Shown: one piece after another, positions 57,123 through 64,000 of the stretch
Layout of the letters: each line of letters starts with the position of its first letter
Position numbering within the stretch: the first letter of the stretch is position 1
Source: Stenocarpella maydis
Taxonomy: Eukaryota; Ascomycota; Sordariomycetes; Diaporthales; Diaporthaceae
Direction: 5' to 3'
DNA length: 64,000 nucleotides
NCBI GenBank assembly: GCA_002270565.1
Contig: NQMI01000007.1
Coordinates: 372,001 to 436,000 of the forward strand
Made by a program: the position numbers and the translations under genes
The notes under the pieces: generated by a model
What the model saw: the letters and a program-made list of their open reading frames with translations, nothing else
Database searches by the model: none
What the model was told of the DNA's origin: nothing

Positions 57123-57860
57123 ATGCCGCTGACGCCGCTCATCCTGTCGCCGGCACTCCCTTCAGAGCTACTCACATACATCATTCGCAGTCACGAGCAT
57201 CCAACCACTCTGATCGTGTGCTTGTCGCAGGCCGAATTCCTGGAATCTCTCATGGCCGATGCACAAAAGTCACTACCGGGAGCCGAACAAGACACTAGAT
57301 CCCCGGGCCTCTCTTCTCTGCTCTCATCCCCGGTCTACCAAGTCGCCATCGCGCGTCACATCCGCATGATATTCGTGCCGACTGTGTCCCACCTGCGCGC
57401 TTGCCTCTCGATCTTTTCCACCCAAGACTCCAAGATCCCTCCTCCTCCGCCGACCAACAATCCCGGCCGAGCAGGGACACGGCCGCTCCTACTGGTGTAC
57501 GGATTCCTCGCTCTCCACCGCGACACGAGCGAATGGAGCGCCCAGGGGATAAGTAGCACGGCTGCGTGCATAGTGGAAGCCGCGACGAGGGTTGGGTTTC
57601 GGGCTGTGGTGGTTGATTCCCCTCGGGCGGTGATGGATACCGAGGGGGACACGGACGCGCAGACTCCCACTGACAATGAAGGACAGGCAGGGGGCGAGAC
57701 GGGACAAATGATCCTGTCTGAGGAGGTCCCGGTGCTGAGTGCCAGTGCTAGGAGAACTGGCGCCGACCCGGATGATGCTGACTGGACCGGACGTACCGTG
57801 ACTCTGGCGAGGGTCCTGGGGAGGTGGTTCCGGTACCGTCAAGGAGACTGGATGGCTTAG
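57123..57860 (+). CDS. Small protein of unknown function, perhaps RecA-fold
   Basis: This is an intronless 245-residue protein. The start is MPLTPLILSPALPSELL, then a hydrophobic strand (TTLIVCLSQAEFLESLM), HIRMIFVPTVSHLRACLSIF, GTRPLLLVYGFLALHRDTSE and GFRAVVVDSPRA. It ends TVTLARVLGRWFRYRQGDWM. Alternating short strands and helices, a long Pro/Gly insert and the RVLGRWFRF-like end recall degenerate RecA/Rad51-paralogue folds of the Elp6 or Shu/SWSAP1 type. No Walker motif survives, so this is only a suggestion. It lies between AP-3 beta and Nuf2, ending 193 bp from the convergent Nuf2 gene. I chose the ATG at 57123 because the upstream frame opens with GTG and looks like leader. Confidence 0.6.
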   Translation: MPLTPLILSPALPSELLTYIIRSHEHPTTLIVCLSQAEFLESLMADAQKSLPGAEQDTRSPGLSSLLSSPVYQVAIARHIRMIFVPTVSHLRACLSIFSTQDSKIPPPPPTNNPGRAGTRPLLLVYGFLALHRDTSEWSAQGISSTAACIVEAATRVGFRAVVVDSPRAVMDTEGDTDAQTPTDNEGQAGGETGQMILSEEVPVLSASARRTGADPDDADWTGRTVTLARVLGRWFRYRQGDWMA

Positions 57861-58053
57861 GAGCACGCATCATCACCGCACGCCTTTGCTGAACTTGTTG
57901 CGGCACGGCATGCAACTCGTGAAGACTTGAGTCCTCTTTTTCATTCTCGAGCAGCTCGGATCAGCATGTATCCACCCAAATCTCAACCAAAACGCCCCCC
58001 AACCTGGTATCACCCTGCCAAAGTCGTTATGAACACATAAAGAAACGGTCGTT

Positions 58054-59515
58054 TCACTCGTTAAATGGGATGGCCTGTCCCATCTCCGTGATGTACAGCT
58101 TGATATGTGCCTCCATCTTGAGGTACTCGTCGTGAGCATTGTGCACCTCGTTCTCGATGGCCTCCTTAAGGTCTTGCATCTGTAGGTGGCATGTTAGCGG
58201 TCAAGCTGGAGCGCCAGAAGCTTCGGGTGCTGTGACTTGCCTTCTTTTCCGTCTGCTCGATCCGTACCCGCCGCTTCTCCATCTCGTTGCCCTTCTCTGT
58301 CCGCTCCTGCTTCAGTCGCCTGTGGACTCTCTCGAGCTCTTCCATTTTCCCCTTGGCCTCCTGGGCTTTCCGGTTTGCCTGCTCTCTAAGCTTCTCCGTC
58401 CTCTCCAGCCACTTGGCCAGCTGCCTCTGCAGCAGAGTCTCGGCCCTCTCGACATCCTGAACGTCGGTGCGCCGCTCGAGCAGTGCTTCCTTTTGCTTGT
58501 TCTTGCGCGCTGTCTCATCCTCCTCCTTCTGGAGCTCCATGGCGATCTCGTCCAGGAGCTTGATACATGAAGCCACGTCGGTCGAGACCACTGTGAAGGA
58601 ATCCGTTGATGTTTGCAATGCCCGTGCCCGCCTGTCGAGTGAGTCGATGTGTGCCTTATCGTTGCTGAGGGTGTTTGACAGGTCTGTCAGGCTCGCCTGG
58701 AGGGACGATGCGCTCTGCAGGACGTATGGCCTCAGCTTGGCGCTCTCGTGCTTCACCGCCAGCTTCTCGGCCGTCTTTTGCTCGAGCTGTGTCGTAAGCT
58801 CGCCTTTCCTCTCCTTGGCCTCTTCCAGCCGGGCCGCGACCCTCTCCTGGCCCCGCCGTAGCTCCAGCAGCCGCTTCTTCAGGTCCTCGTTGCGCCGCAG
58901 CTTCTCGGCGTACACGCCTTGCATCTGTGACCGCGTCTGCTGCATCTCTTCCAGCCGGGCCTCCATATCCTGGTTCTCGCCGTAGAGGCTCTCGATGCGC
59001 GCCTTTGTCTGCTCGGCCTTGTTGAAATGCGTGTCGATGACCGAGGTCTGGCTCTCGCGGAAGCGCACGAAGTTGATGAGGTAGCTGAAAATCTTGACCA
59101 GCCTCGGCTGGGTGGGCTTGTACAGGTCCGTGAAGCTGAAGTCGCGGATGCCGCACTCGAGCAGCAGCCGGCGAAGGGACACGTAGAAGCCCATGAGGTT
59201 GCGCGTGTCGGGCGGGAAGAGCATGTCGCTGTTGTCGCCGGCAATGTCCTCGGCGGCGGCGCGCATGGCCGGGTCGACTGTCTCGCGCGTTGCGTTGAGG
59301 ATGAGCTCGGCAAACCACTCGAATATCATCTGGACTTGGAGGGGGTTCGGCTTTGCCAGGTCGGTAACGGTGAAGGGGATGCCGATATCAGTGATGCAGC
59401 CAACGATCTCGCTGTCTTTCAGGAGCATGAACGCGTCGGGCTCTGGCTCCCTGCGCTGGCTGCGCAGGTGTTGTTGCCCCGGGGGGATGATGCTCATCCT
59501 CGGATTGTAGGCCAT
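58054..59515 (-). CDS. NUF2: Kinetochore protein Nuf2 (NDC80 complex)
   Basis: Two exons (58241-59515, 58054-58179) give 466 residues, near the family norm. A calponin-homology head covers about 25-155: [59 protein letters not shown] and [15 protein letters not shown]. From about 165 to the end it is coiled coil ([20 protein letters not shown]), pairing with Ndc80 to bind microtubules at the kinetochore. The last exon gives [20 protein letters not shown] and the end MGQAIPFNE. The intron donor is GC, not GT: AAG|GCAAGT, with acceptor CTACAG (see findings). Without the splice the frame ends early, in non-coiled sequence. Confidence 0.92.
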
Positions 59516-60471
59516 CTTGGACCGTTCTTGACGAGTTGTTGTCGGTGGTATGATTTAGGGTCAGAAGGGGGACAGAGTTGGCTGCACACTGGGATATTTG
59601 ATTTGGGCACCAGGTTGAAGTGTCGATGGGCCAGGTCAGTTTGCGACCAAGAAAACACAACGGCGCATGGCCCAGGAGCCGGGAGCTAGTCCTCGGGTGT
59701 TGGTACGGCAACGTGGTGGGGCTGCTGACTGTCCCCGCAGTGGGGCTCCGCTATTGCAGCCACTCTATGTGCTGGTCAGTGCAGGTGGTTGTGGCTGTTG
59801 TTGACTTCTACCCATCAGTCAGCAAACGACCTCTCGAATGGTTTGTCCATCTTGCTCTCTCACTTTATCAGTTTGCCTTTTATTCCCACACGGTTGCGTC
59901 CATGCTGCGCGCTTTGATGTCGATGCAAGCGTTTCTTCTTGGCCCGTCTCTGCGCTTCGCTTCACCCCTCCTGTGACTTGGCGCCTTGCCTGATATAAGC
60001 GAAGGCCTCGAGAAATTACACGATGCAGTGTACAGATACTCTTGGCGGACAAGGAGTACTGACTTACAAATACGAATCAATAGCGTGATTCCCTTGAGCA
60101 AATACTATTTTTAATCATTTGACGGGTTAAACGATCTTCGGCAGAGAAAAGAGGCTCATTTGTATATAAAGTAGACCAGGAGTGATAGCCACAACAATAT
60201 CCCGGCTTATAACCAATGAGCCGAGCAACATGAATATGTATTTGCAGTAGAAATGAGTTGCTAAAAGTATCTTTCAAGGAAGAGGCATTCTGATTTCAAC
60301 AGAGCGAATCATTATACAATGATATGAATGCTTGAGGACCAAAGAGCTTCAGCCACATTGCGTATTTCACTGTCCAACTAGCTCTGTAATCTTATTTGAG
60401 AAACACACCATTCCTTACATCTAAATTCCAATCGCCAAGATCTCATCGCTTTCCTGTACAGGGCTAGCAGC
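59516..60471. other. Intergenic
   Basis: This is the Nuf2 promoter and the 3' flank of the monooxygenase gene. Open frames here are short and unrecognised. Confidence 0.5.
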
Positions 60472-61443
60472 TCAATCAAGGGCCCGCTTCTTCAGAACCG
60501 CCGAATGCTCGTTCAGGCCCGCCCAGTCGTGCGCATCCAAGCACGCCTGGCGGCTGAGAAGCACCGCAGCACTCGTCCTGCTCCTCAGCTCCTTCTCGTA
60601 CTGGCATATACCCTCCTCCATTCCCTGAGCCCCCTGATACACGCCCTCGAGCACCTCACAGAGCCTGACAGCATCGAGAATACCATGATTGGCCGCTTCG
60701 CCCCTGTACATCGTCATGGCGTGCGCCGCGTCCCCGGCCAGCGTCACTCTGCCGCCGTGGTTGTCCCAGTTGAGACAGGGCCAGTCCTGCAGCACGATCT
60801 CGAGGCATTCCGTGTCCTGCGGTATGGAGTCGATCACCCCGCGGAGCGAATCGTGGAACCCTTCCGCCCGGCGCTTCATCTCCGCGAGCCGCCCTCCGTT
60901 CGTCCCCTTCACCTCACCGTCCTCGAAGACGGCCACGACTCCCCCTCCGTTGTCGTCGTCCGCCTCCTCCATGCCGGCGAAGCGGCTGCTCCAACGGACC
61001 TTGTCCCTCACCTCCTGGAGGAGCACGTTGCGGAACTTCTCGCGGTTGACACGGCGCCGCTCGCTCGTTGTCGGGATGCGGAACTTGGGCTCTAGCGTCT
61101 CGAGGTTGATGAAGATGAAGTTGGCCTTGTCGTTGCGGCCGACCTCGGGGTCGACCTGGGTCCCGCCGATCCTGGCGAAGGTTTCATCCGACAGGAGGCT
61201 CTTCAGGAAGCCGAGGGCCCAGTGGATGGTGATGGCCCAGCCTTGGCCCCTCGCTGAAATATCATCATCGCGCTCGAAGACCAAGAAGGGGATGTTCGCC
61301 TGGGTGTGGCGTTAGTCGGGAAGTCCCGGCGGTTGCATACTGGCTCGAGGTAGGTACCTTTGACTCACCTTTTTGAGACCGTTGGCAAGGCTCAACCCCA
61401 CAACTCCGGCGCCAATAACGAGGACGGGCTTTGCCGGCATCAT
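60472..61443 (-). CDS. FAD-dependent monooxygenase, apparently missing its middle domain
   Basis: Two exons (61369-61443, 60472-61299) give 300 residues. The Rossmann dinucleotide motif is VLVIGAGVVGLSLANGLKK, followed by IPFLVFERDDD (acidic end of beta-2). The second FAD motif RVTLAGDAAHAMTMYRGEAA and HGILDAVRLCEVL are intact. Between VAVFEDGEVKG and TNGGRLAEMKRRAEGFHDSL the usual ~100 residues are absent, including the DG motif (GADGxxS) and the substrate-binding sheet. Family members are about 400 residues long, so this looks like an internal deletion that kept the frame. The product may be inactive. It is not visibly part of a secondary-metabolite cluster. The intron is phase 0. Confidence 0.8.
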
Positions 61444-64000
61444 CTCCGTGGTGATCAGGCGAGTACGATAGTGAGCAGCGCCTTGCTATTTTCTCCCTCG
61501 TTCATTGGCGGCTTATTCCGGGGAGTCTAGCTCGTCCAGGCCATTCCAATGTCTTCCAGTCCTCATGAGCTGCCAGATGATGTTCTGCTCATGTACAGTG
61601 TCTTATTGCGTTGTCATTATCTTATCCAAATGTGGTTAAATTGTCCATGGAAGCTGCGACAACGTCGCTGACGAGTTCCTCGTACACTGCGGGGGTGCTA
61701 TTCCTTCGGTCGGCCAGACTCCGAGCATAGGAACACGAGGCGCATATAAGACAGCTACAAATTGCAACACGAAGAGACTCATTTGCAAGCTTCATACGTG
61801 ATTTCCAGTTTGAGGCACAACCCGCTTTTTTTTTAAAAAAAAAATAACAATAATAATAATAACACATCTTTTAATGAGAACAACGCGTCTTTCAGTGTGA
61901 TTAGTTCGTTACCACGGATCGTGTGTGGACACAGAACGGCTTTGACGTTGTTTGCACGGACAGCGTACCCACAGCATGCATGGTATTCAGATATGAAAAG
62001 CAGAACTAGGTACAGAGCTGCGGCCAGGCAGTCTGCGAGAATGATGATTCCCCGTCGACCTCCCAAACCACGAAAACCCTTTATATTTAACCTGAGATAA
62101 CATAACAAAAAAACAATACATGCCTGATTAATATTATACCAATGTGTCCAGAATTACACTAATTCTAAAAGCATGAAAATTTAAAATAGAACTGAATTGA
62201 GGGTTATGATAGGTGGATTAACGCAAGGGTTGTGAGGTCATGATCCTGGTATTATGTGGCCCCCAGGACGGGTGATTTTTTTTATCGCTGACTGCCAGGC
62301 TGGTTACAGGTGGGCCGACTCCTTTCCAGACCCGTTCGTTCATCTCGCCGTCTAGGGCTTCTCGACGGCCCAGGCGAGCCTATTGGCCTGTGGGGTCAGG
62401 ATCACGAAGGCCTCTAGGAGAGGGTGCCATTTTGTAAGCCGTGGCTCAGGTGCCTCTTCTGTATCTTCCTCTCGGGCAGAATCCTGGCCCCGAGAGTCCG
62501 TGGGAAGAAGGGCTGGGTTCGGCAGCGAGCATGCGATGTCTGTACGGCAACTTGGACGTCGCTATATCCCACTCGGCGGACCAAATCGTCGGATGGCAGT
62601 GGTTTCGGGCTGTGGCCATGTTCCAGCATACATTGGCAGAGTGACATGAACGTTGGCACAGACATCCACCTCAAAGCCCGCCATGGCGCCTCGCCGCAGA
62701 TATCAAAGCGTCCACTCGAGCCCAGACGCAGTACTCCAGAAACCGAGCGCTTGCGGTCCCGCCGAGTGGACAAAGAAAAAAGATCTTTTTATTATTTCGA
62801 GTAACAGACGCGACTGACGGAGGTTACCGGCGGGGCATAGCTGAAACTTTTATTACATATGGGATGCCGAGTTGCATGCGGTAAAAGGCCCGAGATCTAT
62901 AGTGCAGATATATGAAGCCCTGACATCTCCTATGGCGGATGCAGTGTGAAGTTCTGGGGGGAAAAGGGGGAGGGGGGGCCAGGGCGTTAGGCGTTCAATC
63001 GACTGCCGCGCAACGGGCCTCGCGGGAAGCACATGGTGCATGATGAACATACCAGCATACCCAGACCCTGATCGAGGTCGACTGACTTCCGTAACCCGGG
63101 GAATGCACGGGACGGGTCTCCTGATCGGCAAGTTCCTCACTGTCCGTTTCAGTGTGGAGATGAACCAGTCCTCTGTAGAAAGCTATTACTCGGGGACAAT
63201 TTCGTGGTCATCGACCGCATCCTGCCGTGCTGTGTGCCTGGCCGAGGGGGGTCCTGACGTGGATTTCTGGTACTAAAGCCTGCTACAACTTCAAATATCT
63301 ATAGTATCGGCAACGGGCTGCGGGCCTGTGGTCTAGCCCGGCCTGCCTGTCCCACTTCCAAGGTTCGGAGCATTTGGCTTCTGCCGATCGCGGGAACAGT
63401 GGGGCCAGGCAGGACACCGTGGGCACGTTCAGCATCACGATTGCAGCACTAATAAGCAGCCACTGGCCGTGCGCAGATCTCTTACCTTCAGCGATGATCA
63501 AGTCATGATAAGCCCAGTCTGGAGCACTGATTGGGCGTCTTGCTCAAGCCAGGCAGGCCCATAGGCTGGCAGGGCTTTTGAACCCTCCACGGCGTGGTAT
63601 CCTGTGGGCGTGCCGGCGTATTTCCCAACAGGTCAAGAGTCTGGCAAGTGTAGTATAAGTCTTGCCAGGCGATGTGCACCCATTGGCGATAGATCAGCCA
63701 CATTTGGAGCCAGTGGTGTTCTGCGAGATCCATGGACCAGGGTTTAAAACGGAAAGACGATCTGTCCATCGCGTTGATCTTTAGCTCCACGGGCACCAAA
63801 TGACCCCAGCAAGCTGTCACGCGAACCAGATATTCCCGTCAGCCACGGGCGATTGTGGCAGCCGAAGCGACACAACGTCGTGCTCTCAGATCATGTCAGG
63901 GTTATGAGCTGTTTCCCCGAACAGACGCTCCTTGGGGGAGGTGAAACCTGGATGGGAGAAATTCTAGCCTGGGACCCTTGCTGTGATGAACATCAGAATA
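61444..64000. other. Right-hand intergenic region, 2.5 kb
   Basis: This is AT-rich to about 62300 (T8A10-type run near 61828-61847 followed by AAT repeats), then higher GC. No gene is supported. The minus-strand frame 63503-63820 has a coding-like centre (SFRFKPWSMDLAEHHWLQMW), but no partner exon or family was found. It could belong to a gene beyond the window edge. Confidence 0.4.

Noticed and set aside
61828..61865. T/A runs and AAT repeats as a transposon end or origin
   Set aside because: No terminal inverted repeats, target-site duplication or transposase frame nearby; simple sequence is enough.
1..64000. CRISPR arrays, rRNA genes, intact transposons or a secondary-metabolite backbone gene
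   Set aside because: No regularly spaced repeats, rRNA blocks, reverse transcriptase/transposase motifs, or PKS/NRPS/terpene-cyclase motifs were seen.

Overview
The window is nuclear DNA from a filamentous ascomycete (Pezizomycotina, probably Sordariomycetes). Genes are spaced by roughly 0.2-3 kb on both strands. They carry short GT...AG introns, mostly 50-230 bp, many with a CTAA/CTGA-type branch site. Several families are typical of these fungi: She9/Mdm33, RTA1, QDR-type MFS, a Bqt4-like APSES protein, GH62 and an AAED1-like peroxiredoxin. I rebuilt exon structures by hand from splice consensus, reading phase and family knowledge. There is no transcript evidence.

Layout. 0-7 kb: the 3' end of protein kinase C, mitochondrial She9, an alpha/beta hydrolase and a secreted GH43 arabinanase. 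9-13.5 kb: a small unknown gene and a QDR-type MFS exporter. 15-26 kb: Ufe1 (ER syntaxin), aspartate aminotransferase, a proline-rich zinc-knuckle protein and a PPG1-type phosphatase. 26-36.5 kb: RhoGDI, a Bqt4-like inner nuclear membrane protein, 3-hydroxyisobutyrate dehydrogenase and an RTA1 protein. 36.6-42 kb: an MFS sugar transporter, an AAED1-like peroxiredoxin and a secreted alpha/beta hydrolase. 43-47.6 kb: secreted GH35 beta-galactosidase and GH62 arabinofuranosidase, in tandem. 50.6-53.8 kb: a decayed gene fusing a DUF2235 hydrolase to a GTPase. 54-59.5 kb: AP-3 beta, a small unknown protein and kinetochore Nuf2. 60.5-61.4 kb: a FAD monooxygenase that seems to lack its middle domain. 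The right-hand 2.5 kb holds no gene I can support.

Two kinds of content are mixed. Housekeeping genes look intact and constrained: PKC, She9, Ufe1, Aat, PPG1, RhoGDI, AP-3, Nuf2 and HIBADH. Accessory genes lie in the longer AT-richer gaps. They comprise three secreted glycosidases acting on arabinan, arabinoxylan or galactan side chains, two MFS transporters, RTA1, hydrolases and the monooxygenase. They suggest a plant-associated or saprotrophic lifestyle. The most unusual locus is the DUF2235-GTPase fusion. Its architecture resembles conflict or non-self-recognition proteins, but it carries an altered splice donor, in-frame stops and frameshifts. No tRNA, rRNA, CRISPR array or intact transposon was recognised.
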